64,000 bases of DNA from UBA5794 sp965368815. GTDB lineage: Bacteria; Actinomycetota; Acidimicrobiia; Spongiisociales; UBA5794. Both the position numbers and the translations under genes were made by a program. Shown piece by piece: positions 1 through 8,708 of the stretch (within the stretch, counting starts at the first letter, position 1; every line of letters begins with the position of its first letter). The stretch spans positions 39,685 through 103,684 of the forward strand of contig CBDUOH010000001.1 of NCBI GenBank assembly GCA_965368815.1, given 5' to 3'. The notes below the pieces were generated by a model that saw nothing but the letters and a program-made list of their open reading frames with translations, had not been told where the DNA came from and did no database searches.

Positions 1-8
1 TGCGTGGG

Positions 9-1292
9 ATGAGGGTGGTGGAACCGCCGATTGTGCCGATCACTGCCGTCACCTCTCCGAGGATTGCCGATACCTTGCCACCAGAAGCTGCCGAATCGCC
101 GGCATCAATGCTGTCGATCGCTTCGGCCGCAGGTCTACGAATCGGCGTGATCCCGGAGGTCGTCGCCGACCTTTCGCTGCCCATCACGCAGATTGCGGGC
201 GCCCATGTTGTGATATTCGCAGCGGTTCCGCTGCACGACATCGGTGGGGGCAGCAGGGCCGCCCAGATCGCGATCGAGCTGTTGCGTCGTGGCTATGGCG
301 TGACGTACGTCTACCGGTATCCGACTGTGGAAAGTGGCGACCTCGGGCTCCGGTTCGTCCACCCGGATCTGGCAGAGGTCGATGTTGCGGTGTTCGAGCC
401 AGGGCTGATCCGGCGCGCCAACGGCGACGCCATCGTGATCGTGGAGGCACCCATCGCCGAGTTCGTTTCGCCCGTCGAGCGTCTTGCGTCCGAGGGCTGG
501 ACTGTCGTGTACGACGTGATCGATGACTGGACCGATGTTGCCCTTGGTGGTGATTGGTACCGCAGAGACGCAGAGCAGAGGCTTGTGGACGCTTCCACGG
601 GGATCACATGTTCCGCGGACGATCTGACCGCTCACATCGCCACATTCGGTCGGGAGGCCGTCGTGGTGCCCAACGCAGTGAACGAATCCATATTCGGTGT
701 CGCAGAACCACAGAGTCGCCCGAGTGACCTACCCACAGGGCCGGTCCTGGGCTACCACGGGTCGCTCTATGGCGAGTGGTTCGACTGGGGAGCTCTCGAG
801 TCAGTCGCCGCGGCGTTCCCTGATCATGTGGTTGCGGTCATCGGCGACGCACGCGGGGTGCCGAAGGTTTCGGCCGACAACATCGTGTTTCTCGGACTCA
901 AGCGTCAGAGCGAGTTGCCGGCCTATCTGCAGTCGTTCGAGGTCGGACTTGTGCCTTTCGAGGTCAGCAATCTGACCCACACGGTTTCGCCGCTCAAGAT
1001 CTACGAATACCTTGCGAGCGGGGTTCCTGTCGCGGCTCCGCCGCTGCGCCCCCTCAAAGGTCTCGACGGCGTGTACCTGGATCCTCATCTTCCGACGGCC
1101 GTTGCCAAGGCCATCGAAGGGGGCCCTCCGGACCGGAACGTGGCGCTGAGGGACCACACGTGGGGTGCGAGACTTGCGATCATGTTCCGACACATCGATA
1201 GACAGCTCCAGCCGATCGACAATGACGGAGTCACGACCGCCGTGCGGTTGCCCGTCCGGTATGGCAAAGCCGAACGGTGGATCAGGGCATGA
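9..1292 (+). CDS. Glycosyltransferase, GT4/GT1-like (possibly 5'-partial)
   Basis: A 427-residue GT-B glycosyltransferase that probably adds a sugar during surface polysaccharide synthesis. The C-terminal half shows the donor-site pattern of GT4-like enzymes: YHGSLYGEW near residue 250, NIVFLG, then SPLKIYEYLASGVPVA with the usual acidic residue before a G-x-P turn. The N-terminal half carries a Gly-rich loop (HDIGGGSRAAQIA) typical of the first Rossmann domain. No stop codon lies between this ATG and the window edge, so the true start may be upstream; the first ~65 residues align with nothing obvious. It converges on the next gene, 9 bases apart. Acceptor and donor cannot be told from sequence. 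Confidence 0.75.
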   Translation: MRVVEPPIVPITAVTSPRIADTLPPEAAESPASMLSIASAAGLRIGVIPEVVADLSLPITQIAGAHVVIFAAVPLHDIGGGSRAAQIAIELLRRGYGVTYVYRYPTVESGDLGLRFVHPDLAEVDVAVFEPGLIRRANGDAIVIVEAPIAEFVSPVERLASEGWTVVYDVIDDWTDVALGGDWYRRDAEQRLVDASTGITCSADDLTAHIATFGREAVVVPNAVNESIFGVAEPQSRPSDLPTGPVLGYHGSLYGEWFDWGALESVAAAFPDHVVAVIGDARGVPKVSADNIVFLGLKRQSELPAYLQSFEVGLVPFEVSNLTHTVSPLKIYEYLASGVPVAAPPLRPLKGLDGVYLDPHLPTAVAKAIEGGPPDRNVALRDHTWGARLAIMFRHIDRQLQPIDNDGVTTAVRLPVRYGKAERWIRA

Positions 1293-1301
1293 GCGAGGCG
1301 G

Positions 1302-2291
1302 TCACGCCGAACGCCCGGTGAACGCCTTCCAGCGGTAGGCGCTGTCCGCGTCCGTTCGGTCCAGGCTCGCGTTGGCACGGTCGATCGCCTCGGTGCGATT
1401 GTCCAACAATTCTGTCGCCTGGCCGGCGATCGCCGACGGGTCGTCCGCCCGTGTCAGTGTGGTCAGCGCCATGAGTTCCTGATCGTCCGTGAACAGAGCC
1501 GACGTCCTCGACATGAGGCAAGGAACCCCGAGCCGGTACGACTCCATCGGCATCATGGGGTGGCATTCGGACAGCGTCACGTTGAAGCTGATGTCCATGG
1601 CCGCTTGGGTTCTGAAATAGGTGCTGCGATCGAGCTCACCGTGGACCACGATCCGATCCCTCGGCAGGTAGTCGGCACCGGGGTCGCCCATGACATGGGG
1701 CCGCCACCCGTTGCCGAGAGCGGCGAGGACCTGTGTCGTGACATTCTTGCGCCACAACGGGTGCAGGAAGATCCCCACGTTCGTGCCGTCGGGCACCTCG
1801 ATCGGCGCAACCGCATCGATGACGGGCACCCGGTTCGGCGTGTAGTGGATGGTGTGTCCGATCGATGCGAAGGCATCCACGAGTCCTGATTTGACAGTGC
1901 CGATACGAGCGACGCGTCCTTCGTCGCTGAGCCGCATCATCGATGTGACCGCTTCCGCCTCCCCGCCATCAACACCGTGCTGCGCCGGTGAGGAGTGGAA
2001 CACGGTCAGGACCTCGATACCGACCTGCGAAGCTGCAGAGGCAAAGGCCTCGGCTCCGGGTGGCCAGCCCTGGATGACGGCGCATGACACGCCTGCGCCG
2101 ACGAGAGCATCGACATGCGGTGCGAGCATCCCGAGGTCCTCCGCCTCGATCACCGGATCACCGAATGCGTGTGTTGATGCTCGCACTCCTCGCCAGTGGG
2201 GATGGCACAGCTGAAGGATTCCGTCACGAATCGTCGGGATGTCCGGTGGTCCAGCCAGTTCCGGGGTCGGGCGCCGCAACCGCCGTCTCAC
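1302..2291 (-). CDS. Glycosyltransferase, GT4-like
   Basis: A 329-residue protein with a recognisable C-terminal GT-B donor domain. IFLHPLWRKN, then SECHPMMPMESYRLGVP near residue 245 match the E-x7-E/G-x-P pattern of GT4-like enzymes. The N-terminal domain is weakly conserved. Its start overlaps the stop of the upstream wecB-like gene by 4 bases, so the two are translationally coupled and probably act in the same glycan pathway. The sugar donor is unknown. Confidence 0.6.
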   Translation of the reverse strand: MRRRLRRPTPELAGPPDIPTIRDGILQLCHPHWRGVRASTHAFGDPVIEAEDLGMLAPHVDALVGAGVSCAVIQGWPPGAEAFASAASQVGIEVLTVFHSSPAQHGVDGGEAEAVTSMMRLSDEGRVARIGTVKSGLVDAFASIGHTIHYTPNRVPVIDAVAPIEVPDGTNVGIFLHPLWRKNVTTQVLAALGNGWRPHVMGDPGADYLPRDRIVVHGELDRSTYFRTQAAMDISFNVTLSECHPMMPMESYRLGVPCLMSRTSALFTDDQELMALTTLTRADDPSAIAGQATELLDNRTEAIDRANASLDRTDADSAYRWKAFTGRSA

Positions 2292-3397
2292 AGCTGCTCC
2301 CCGATGAGGTCGTTGATGGCCCTCACAGCGCGCGCTGGCGACTCTCGATCACCATACGGACTCGGCAGTGACCCGAGGTACTCAGTGCGCTCGGGCGCCA
2401 TCTTCCACGCCTTGTGAAGATCGGCAGCGAGGTCGTCGGAAACCTCGAGCCGAGTGACGAACGTCCCTTCGACCTCCTGGCGTTCGGTGGAACGTCGGAC
2501 GACGACCGCAGGCTTCTTGTACACCGACACTTCTTCCTGTACTCCGCCGGAATCCGAAACGATCAGCCCGGCACCGGCACCCAGCCCGATGAAATCGCGG
2601 TAGCCGATCGGATCGACGATGGTGAGGTGATCGGTGTCGATCGAAAGCCCGAACTGCTCGATGCGGTTCTGCGTCCTGGGATGGAGCGGGAGAAGGACCG
2701 GAGCGCCCATCTGATTGATGGCTTCGATCAAGGTGCGGAGCGTCGTCGGATCGTCGACATTCTCGGGGCGGTGGAACGTGGCGAGCACATAGGCATCAGG
2801 CTCGATTCCGTAGCGGGCCCGTGTGACGGCCCGCTCATCGTCCGTGGGCATCAGCCGCAGGACCGCCTCGACGATCGGATTGCCCACAAGAACGACTCGA
2901 TCGCCGGTGATACCTTCGTTGGCGAGGTGTTCCACGTTCAGCGGAGTCGCGGCAAGACACAGATCGGACAGATGGTCAGCAATCACGCGATTGTGTTCCT
3001 CAGGCATGCGCCGGTCGAAGGAACGGAGCCCGGCCTCGACATGGACGAGCGGTATCCCGCGTGAGTTGGCCGCCATCGCGCCAGCGGCAACGGCGTTCGT
3101 ATCGCCCTGGACGATCACGGCTGCAGGCTCGATATCCCCGAACAGTGTGTCGAGCGCGGACACGCCGTTTCCGATCTGTTGGCCCCGCGTCAGGCCGCCC
3201 ACGTCCAGGTGCCTGTCGGGTGTACGCATGTTGAACTCGGTGAAGAAGTCCTGGGACAAGGTCGGGTCGTAGTGCTGGCCGGTGTGCACGACATAGGCCG
3301 CGTCGCCAAGAAGTTCGGTGATCTTGGCGAGCTTGATGATTTCTGGCCTGGTTCCCAGCACGACGGCAATGCGCCGCGGATCAGTCGAATGAGACAT
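2288..3397 (-). CDS. wecB: UDP-N-acetylglucosamine 2-epimerase (non-hydrolysing)
   Basis: Interconverts UDP-GlcNAc and UDP-ManNAc in the cytoplasm, supplying ManNAc for surface polymers. The 369-residue length is normal for the family. Diagnostic motifs in order: GTRPEIIKL at the N-terminus, HTGQHYD, QGDTNAVAAG, HVEAGLRSFD, PEEHNR and, late, SDSGGVQEE, which binds UDP. The reading frame is open further upstream, but homology begins at the ATG at 3397, immediately before the GTRPE strand; upstream codons encode Arg/His-rich sequence unlike the family. Divergent from the GT2 gene at 3434 with only 36 bases between them. Coupled by a 4-base overlap to the downstream glycosyltransferase. Confidence 0.92.
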   Translation of the reverse strand: MSHSTDPRRIAVVLGTRPEIIKLAKITELLGDAAYVVHTGQHYDPTLSQDFFTEFNMRTPDRHLDVGGLTRGQQIGNGVSALDTLFGDIEPAAVIVQGDTNAVAAGAMAANSRGIPLVHVEAGLRSFDRRMPEEHNRVIADHLSDLCLAATPLNVEHLANEGITGDRVVLVGNPIVEAVLRLMPTDDERAVTRARYGIEPDAYVLATFHRPENVDDPTTLRTLIEAINQMGAPVLLPLHPRTQNRIEQFGLSIDTDHLTIVDPIGYRDFIGLGAGAGLIVSDSGGVQEEVSVYKKPAVVVRRSTERQEVEGTFVTRLEVSDDLAADLHKAWKMAPERTEYLGSLPSPYGDRESPARAVRAINDLIGEQL

Positions 3398-3433
3398 GTG
3401 ATTCGCCGATGGTCGAGGGCTACGCTGCGGCGC

Positions 3434-4591
3434 ATGATACGGGGTGTCCTCTGGTTCGTGCAGATTGTGCTTGTCGTGCCGGCGGTCTACTCGTCGGTCG
3501 TGGCTCTGTGGGGGCTGCGATCGCGACGCCCCCGTCCTGCAGGTGCACCATGCCCGCTCCGAGTGGTCGTGGCTGCGCACGATGAGGCTGCTGTGATCGC
3601 CGGGATCGCTGCGGATCTCGGCTCACAAACCCTCGCCGACTCCCTGCTTGACGTGTGTGTCATCGCCGATCGTTGTACCGATGACACCGCCGAGATCGCC
3701 CGTCGATGGGTTCCGGTTGTCGAGCGGCCGGATGGGCAGGGGGCCAAGGGCGCCGCGATCGCCTGGTACCTCGACCAGTTTCCACTCGGGGAGGATGAAT
3801 CGCTCCTGATCATCGATGCCGACAATCGGATTGCTCAGGACTTCTGCGAGGCGGTCGCTACCGAACTCGGGTCCGGCGCGACGGTTGTGCAGACATACCT
3901 CGACGTCGGCAATCCGGACGGGTCCGCCTTGGCGACCGCGAATGCGCTGACGTATTGGGCGTCGAACCGGATGGTTCAGCTTGCGAGGACGAACCTTGGG
4001 TGGTCGTGTGATCTCGGTGGGACTGGAATGGCTCTCACGAGGGCAGCCCTTGCCGATGCCGGTGGATTCTCCGATGATCTCGCCGAGGACCTTTCGTTGA
4101 ATGTTCGGCTGAATCTCGCAGGGCATCGCGCCGAGTGGTTGCACGACATCCGCGTCATGGATGAGAAGCCGACCGGCACGGGCTCGACGGTCACGCAAAG
4201 GGCGAGGTGGGTGCGAGGTAAACGGGCCGTGCAACGGACGTACGGCCCCCGCCTCGTTGGTGAGGCGATTCGTCAGCGACAGCTCGCCTTGTTCGACCTT
4301 GCCTATCGCCTCTACAACCCCGGTCGTTCTTTCATCGCGCTTGCCATCGGCATCCTTGCCGTTGCCGCAGCGATCTGGCCGGGCGCCGGGCTCTGGCCGT
4401 GGTGGCTGCTGGCTGCGATCGGTGGAGTCGTCGTGTTGCTGCCCCTCGTGTTCCTGGCCGCCGACGGTGTGCGTGTTCGTTACCTGATTCGCTACCCGTA
4501 CGTGACACTCATCGCCATGTTGTGGCTACCGATCCGCATCGCCTCGAGGCTCATCCCCAATTGGCGCAGGACTGCCCACACCGGTGGCTAG
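3434..4591 (+). CDS. Membrane glycosyltransferase, GT2 (processive type)
   Basis: A 385-residue GT2 enzyme with an N-terminal transmembrane helix (residues 1-23), a cytoplasmic catalytic domain and two or three C-terminal membrane helices. Motifs fit the BcsA/HasA-like group: VVVAAHDEA, the DAD of IIDADN, GGTGMALTR, EDLSLNVRL (general base) and QRARWVRGK, matching Q/R-x-x-R-W. This arrangement is associated with polymerising or lipid-acceptor transferases. The start is the ATG at 3434; open frame continues upstream but that stretch overlaps the opposing wecB gene. Its 3' end overlaps the convergent membrane-protein gene by 66 bases. Confidence 0.8.
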   Translation: MIRGVLWFVQIVLVVPAVYSSVVALWGLRSRRPRPAGAPCPLRVVVAAHDEAAVIAGIAADLGSQTLADSLLDVCVIADRCTDDTAEIARRWVPVVERPDGQGAKGAAIAWYLDQFPLGEDESLLIIDADNRIAQDFCEAVATELGSGATVVQTYLDVGNPDGSALATANALTYWASNRMVQLARTNLGWSCDLGGTGMALTRAALADAGGFSDDLAEDLSLNVRLNLAGHRAEWLHDIRVMDEKPTGTGSTVTQRARWVRGKRAVQRTYGPRLVGEAIRQRQLALFDLAYRLYNPGRSFIALAIGILAVAAAIWPGAGLWPWWLLAAIGGVVVLLPLVFLAADGVRVRYLIRYPYVTLIAMLWLPIRIASRLIPNWRRTAHTGG

Positions 4592-6007
4592 GGGTTCAGA
4601 CGTGATGTTTGGGACTTGGCGGTCCGCGACGAACAGCCACAGGGGGAGTGAAGCCAGGGCGACAAGGTACAAGCCGAAGGCGTATCGGAACTCATGGCTC
4701 GGGGACGTGAAGAACACGTTTGCCAGGTGGAGTACGAAGAGCGCACCGATCAAACGCAGTGGTCGTAGCCGTCGCCGAGCCCATATCGCGGCGAAGGTTG
4801 CCAGACCGGCCAACATCGCCAAGGCCGGCCGCCAGGTGAGCCACTCGATGGCAGAGCGTTCTGCCTCGACATAGAGCCACGAGGTCACGGCGAACGCACG
4901 GTCTGAGACCGGGTCGCGTGTGAGGGCGATGGTGTTGGGCCAAATGTCGTAGGGAGGACGATGCACGAAGGTTCCGGTGCGATTGAACGGCGAGATCAGA
5001 TATTCGCCGGCACACCACCGATGCCCGAGCACTGTCATCGGTGCACCGGCCGCGGAGCGGACGACGAGCCAGCGGTAGTCCCACGGATTGTCCCTGATGG
5101 TTGTGTTGCTGAACTGCTGATCGAACAGCAACGGGGAGCTGTCGCCACACGCATACCGATCCTGCCACACAGGAAGAGGTGCCACGGCCTCGATGAGAGC
5201 GACGTCGCGGTCCGACAGGGATGCGGGAGCGTGGTTCACCACTGCGGCCACATCGGGCATGAATACTTGTGCTGGCTCGATCGGTTGATCCGTGACCGGG
5301 AGAGCGAGGATGAGTATTGCGGGAATCACGACCCCCACGAACCCGACGGTCGTGGCTGTGACAAACACCCGACGGATCCGTTCGCGCTCGACGATCCCGA
5401 TCACGATCAGGAAGGTGGCCACGGTGTACTTCCCGTTTGCTCGCAAAGCCCACATCAGGCCGAGGCCGATACCGAGGCGACCAGGACCCCACCACGACGC
5501 CCAGAATCTCGAACGGTCGATGGCAAGGAGCAGCAGCTCGGTGAACACCCAGCCCATGGCGATGGCGAAGGGGACATCCTTCCATATCGTCATGGTCATC
5601 GCCCCGGTCATCGGGAGCAGAGCGATGACCCATACCGTCGCGACGCCTACCGACAGGGGGACACCGATCTGGACCAGACGTCTTGCCATGAACCCGAACA
5701 GCGTTGCCATGGCGACAACCTGCAGGAGAGCAACAGCTCCCGGGGTCTCCCACATCAGTGACACAAGCCACATGAGAGATGTGTGGGCGATCGGGTGGGC
5801 GGTGCGGAACTCGAAAGTGAGCACCTGATTCCACTGATCGATCGAGTCGCTGCTCATGAACCCTGGGAACCAGCCGGCCCACCACACGAGAAGCGGGATG
5901 ACCGTTGCCACGCCGAGGGCAAACGCTGCAGTGGATGGACGTTCGAATCGCTTCTTCACAGGGTCAGCAGCGTACGGGAATCGCCCTGATATCACAGGGA
6001 ATGCCAT
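4526..6007 (-). CDS. Polytopic membrane protein, DUF6020/GT-C-like
   Basis: A 493-residue integral membrane protein with about ten hydrophobic helices. FPGFMSSDSIDQW after the first helix and TIWKDVPFA in a later loop resemble the conserved loops of DUF6020-type proteins, which look like GT-C glycosyltransferases or polymer-assembly proteins. A long extracytoplasmic stretch (residues ~245-375, containing two Cys) lies between the helical bundles. The ATG at 6007 is preceded 8 bases upstream by GGAG; the frame is open further upstream without family character. Its place in the polysaccharide island suggests transfer of a sugar from a lipid carrier, which is inference. Confidence 0.6.
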   Translation of the reverse strand: MAFPVISGRFPYAADPVKKRFERPSTAAFALGVATVIPLLVWWAGWFPGFMSSDSIDQWNQVLTFEFRTAHPIAHTSLMWLVSLMWETPGAVALLQVVAMATLFGFMARRLVQIGVPLSVGVATVWVIALLPMTGAMTMTIWKDVPFAIAMGWVFTELLLLAIDRSRFWASWWGPGRLGIGLGLMWALRANGKYTVATFLIVIGIVERERIRRVFVTATTVGFVGVVIPAILILALPVTDQPIEPAQVFMPDVAAVVNHAPASLSDRDVALIEAVAPLPVWQDRYACGDSSPLLFDQQFSNTTIRDNPWDYRWLVVRSAAGAPMTVLGHRWCAGEYLISPFNRTGTFVHRPPYDIWPNTIALTRDPVSDRAFAVTSWLYVEAERSAIEWLTWRPALAMLAGLATFAAIWARRRLRPLRLIGALFVLHLANVFFTSPSHEFRYAFGLYLVALASLPLWLFVADRQVPNITSEPLATGVGSPAPIGDEPRGDADR

Positions 6008-6123
6008 CGGATCTCCACGGAACCGAGAATGGGCATGCTTGACGAAATCAAAGGAGAAATCCGGCGGATGGGTACACTTCGGCACCTCGTGGCACCCACC
6101 AGCTGACCCTGGAGTTTTCTTAC

Positions 6124-6309
6124 ATGCGAATCTTTGCCTACCTCGACCCTGCAACCGGGACCTTGATCGTCTCGGCGATCGTCGGCGCCTTTGCTGCCGT
6201 AGCGCTCGTGTTCAAGAACTTCTGGTACAAGATCAAAGGTGCCGTCACCCGCGATGGGTCCGATCGGGTGACTGCGGTGGAAGCATCAACCGAGGATTCG
6301 AAGAACTAG
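6124..6309 (+). CDS. Small membrane protein with YLDPATG motif
   Basis: A 61-residue protein: AYLDPATGTLI, one transmembrane helix (about residues 12-30) and a basic/acidic tail. The YLDP-x-[TS]-G start followed by a single helix is a recurrent small-protein family next to polysaccharide or phosphatase-superfamily genes, with no established function. GGAG at 6111-6114 precedes the ATG by 9 bases. It is divergent from the membrane-protein gene starting at 6007 and convergent with the TagF-like gene. It may be an accessory subunit of a neighbouring membrane enzyme. Confidence 0.7.
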   Translation: MRIFAYLDPATGTLIVSAIVGAFAAVALVFKNFWYKIKGAVTRDGSDRVTAVEASTEDSKN

Positions 6310-6331
6310 TTCTTGGTTCGCGCGTGACGAA

Positions 6332-7510
6332 CTAGATCTGGGTCCGCCCGAGGCGATCCTTGGCCAGTTCGACAAGTACCTCGGCACCCGCAGCCGCTGA
6401 ACGGCCGACGTTGTAGACCGCGGTATCGCGAATCGCCGCAAGACGTTCGCGGTATTCGTCAGCCCGGGACAACAGGTTTTCGACTGCTGCCGCCGCCGCA
6501 GGTATGTCACCGGGCTCGACGACGGTTCCGACCTGGTGTCGCATCTGATCCTCGAATGGAACGATCCCGAGCGCTTCCCAACCGGGGTTGTTCACTTTGG
6601 GAGGGACGTCGACGAACAGCACCGGACGTTGCGTGCCGAGCGCGTACTCGAATGATGCACCCGACCAGTCCGAGATGAGCAGATCGGCTTCCATGAAGCT
6701 GTCCTCGCTCGTGATGGAAGTCTCGAGCACGACATTGTCCGTTTGGCCGAAGGTGTGTGCGATCTCGTCGACAATGCCGGCACCCTCCGGGTAGATGGAT
6801 TCGAAGAACGCAGGATGTGGTCGCACGACGACGCGGTATCCGGTCGTGGCCAACGCGTCAATCAGCTCGACCCCCTGGGTCGCGAGGATGTTGGCCTTGC
6901 CCCATGACGGTGCCAGGAGCACAGTCTGTCGGTCGGGATGGACCTTGGTGTACCGGTCGTAGCGACCGATGATGCCGTCGAGTTTCGGGTACCCGACGTC
7001 GAACAGTTGATAATCGGTCTTCCCGATCTTGGCGAAGTGCTTGTCAAGCTCGTCGCGGATGTGCGGACCGGGGCACAGGAACGAGTCATACGCATCGAAC
7101 GCCCCGGGCCGATACGCCATGTGGATGCTGTTGAGCGAGTGGAACGCGTAGGTCACATTGGCGTTGCGGGGTCGCTTGATGTGGAACGAGTCGAGGTCGG
7201 GCATGGTCGTCACGAACACCGGGCTGTCGACGCGGGGCAGGAACGATACGATCGAATCCTTCACCGTATGGACGGTCATCAGGTCGTCGTGATCGTCGAT
7301 CCTGGGATCGTCGGGATCCGATGTCACATACACGACGGGCATGTGATGATCCCGGACGACGGATCGGACGTAGGGACCGAGCTGGTTCCATGAATAATCG
7401 TCTTCGGCATAGACGAGTATCGGCCGATCGGTGAGCGGCATCGACAGAATGGCCTGCGCAGTTTCCTTCTCGCGCATCTGGGCCTTGATCTGTTGAAAGA
7501 AATTCGCCAT
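6332..7510 (-). CDS. CDP-alcohol phosphotransferase, TagB/TagF family
   Basis: A 392-residue member of the CDP-glycerol:poly(glycerophosphate) glycerophosphotransferase family. The known reaction moves a phospho-alcohol from a CDP donor to a glycan or teichoic acid acceptor at the inner membrane face. Signature: VVVRPHPAFFES around residue 235 and SEDSFMEADLLISDWSG around 280, plus a HSLNSIHMAY segment matching the N-terminal acceptor-side His region. There is no polymerase-length extension, so single or few additions are more likely than a long polymer. The ATG at 7510 has AAGGG upstream. It is the last gene of the phosphonate cluster. Since that cluster encodes a cytidylyltransferase, CDP-hydroxyethylphosphonate is a plausible donor (inference). 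Confidence 0.82.
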   Translation of the reverse strand: MANFFQQIKAQMREKETAQAILSMPLTDRPILVYAEDDYSWNQLGPYVRSVVRDHHMPVVYVTSDPDDPRIDDHDDLMTVHTVKDSIVSFLPRVDSPVFVTTMPDLDSFHIKRPRNANVTYAFHSLNSIHMAYRPGAFDAYDSFLCPGPHIRDELDKHFAKIGKTDYQLFDVGYPKLDGIIGRYDRYTKVHPDRQTVLLAPSWGKANILATQGVELIDALATTGYRVVVRPHPAFFESIYPEGAGIVDEIAHTFGQTDNVVLETSITSEDSFMEADLLISDWSGASFEYALGTQRPVLFVDVPPKVNNPGWEALGIVPFEDQMRHQVGTVVEPGDIPAAAAAVENLLSRADEYRERLAAIRDTAVYNVGRSAAAGAEVLVELAKDRLGRTQI

Positions 7511-7577
7511 GTTTGCCCTTGTCTGTGTCGTCGTGCCGGTCGCTGCCCGGCCCATGATATGGGAATCGGTCCGTTCC

Positions 7578-8708
7578 TCAGGGAAGAGAGGCGACCAATT
7601 CGCTGAGTGCTGACGCGCTGAAATGCCGCGGGTTGCCGGCGAGGCGCTCGGTGTTCACCGACCGGGCCATCCGGTCCCTCGATTCACCTGCGGGAACTCC
7701 GAGTCGTGTGAGGCTGGTCTCGAGTCCCAGCGATGACACGAAGCTTCCCCACGCCGCCCGTGCGTCCGAGACCGGTGACCCCAGGGCATCGGCAACCTCG
7801 GCAATGACGGTCCTGACGTGGGTGCTCCCGCGGTCGTCCACGCAATCTGCATCCGTTGTCTGGCTGTTGAACTCCAGAACCGCACCGAGCGTGAGCGCGA
7901 CGGCGTGGCCGTGAGGAATGCCGTAGGTGCTCGTCAGGTGGTACGACAGGGCGTGCGGAGCAGTGGTGGTGGTCTCGTCGATCGCATGCCCTGCGAGATG
8001 GGCTGCTCTGGCCATTGCAGCCCGAGCGGAGGGATCCGGATTGACGACCGCCGTGTGGAGGTTCTCGATCGCGAGGCGCATGGCTTCACGCGCACAAGTC
8101 ATCGAGGTCTCGGTGGATCTCGCGCTCCACAGCGATTCGATTGCCTGGGTGAGCGCGTCGAGTCCGGTTACGGCCGTCGTGTTCGGGGACGCTGAATAGG
8201 TGAGCGTCGGATCCAACACTGCGTGGTCCGGTCGCACCCACTCATGGGCCAGGGAGTGCTTTGTGCCATCGACGTACACGACGGAGAAATGTGTCACCTC
8301 GCTTCCGGTACCGGCGGTGGTCGGTATCGCGATCAGGGGAACAGGCCGGATCGCGATTCCCGATCCGCCAGCCAGGATGATGTCGAGCGGTGGGGTCGGC
8401 TGTGGCGCAAGAACGCGCACGCTCTTGGCGAGGTCGATCACGGACCCTCCTCCAACAGCCACGATGAGATCGGGGCTCGTGTCGGTGTGGCGGTCGATCG
8501 CCGATTCGATGGCCTCGATGGTCGGGTTCGGCGCCACATCGGATACTCGCGTGAGCGCGATGCCGTCGAGTGCTGAATCAATGAGATCGGCGGCGCCCGA
8601 CTCCAGATACGAGGATCCACCGGTGAACAGCATCACCTGTCGTGGAGCGGTATGCCGCACGATGTCGGCAACATCCGCAAGTTCACTCCCGGAACAGCAG
8701 ACACTCAC
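7578..8708 (-). CDS. phpC: Phosphonoacetaldehyde reductase (Fe-type alcohol dehydrogenase)
   Basis: A 376-residue group III (iron-dependent) alcohol dehydrogenase. It shows the NAD-binding AVGGGSVIDLAK near residue 85, AIPTTAGTGSEVT near 130 and the metal ligands in GLDALTQAIES (Asp), AHLAGHAID (His) and GIPHGHAVAL (His). In phosphonate clusters this family (PhpC) reduces phosphonoacetaldehyde to 2-hydroxyethylphosphonate. That assignment rests on its position: the GTG start overlaps the decarboxylase stop by four bases, and the PEP mutase gene is immediately upstream. Without that context it would be a generic Fe-ADH. Confidence 0.85.
   Translation of the reverse strand: MSVCCSGSELADVADIVRHTAPRQVMLFTGGSSYLESGAADLIDSALDGIALTRVSDVAPNPTIEAIESAIDRHTDTSPDLIVAVGGGSVIDLAKSVRVLAPQPTPPLDIILAGGSGIAIRPVPLIAIPTTAGTGSEVTHFSVVYVDGTKHSLAHEWVRPDHAVLDPTLTYSASPNTTAVTGLDALTQAIESLWSARSTETSMTCAREAMRLAIENLHTAVVNPDPSARAAMARAAHLAGHAIDETTTTAPHALSYHLTSTYGIPHGHAVALTLGAVLEFNSQTTDADCVDDRGSTHVRTVIAEVADALGSPVSDARAAWGSFVSSLGLETSLTRLGVPAGESRDRMARSVNTERLAGNPRHFSASALSELVASLP

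Noticed and set aside
3434..3439. TATCAT hexamers on the minus strand upstream of wecB, the tagF-like gene (7554-7559) and pepM (11222-11227)
   Set aside because: They resemble -10 boxes and lie 37-90 bases from the starts, but none has a recognisable -35 at 16-18 bases, and one overlaps the start codon of the opposite gene. Evidence is too thin for a promoter call.
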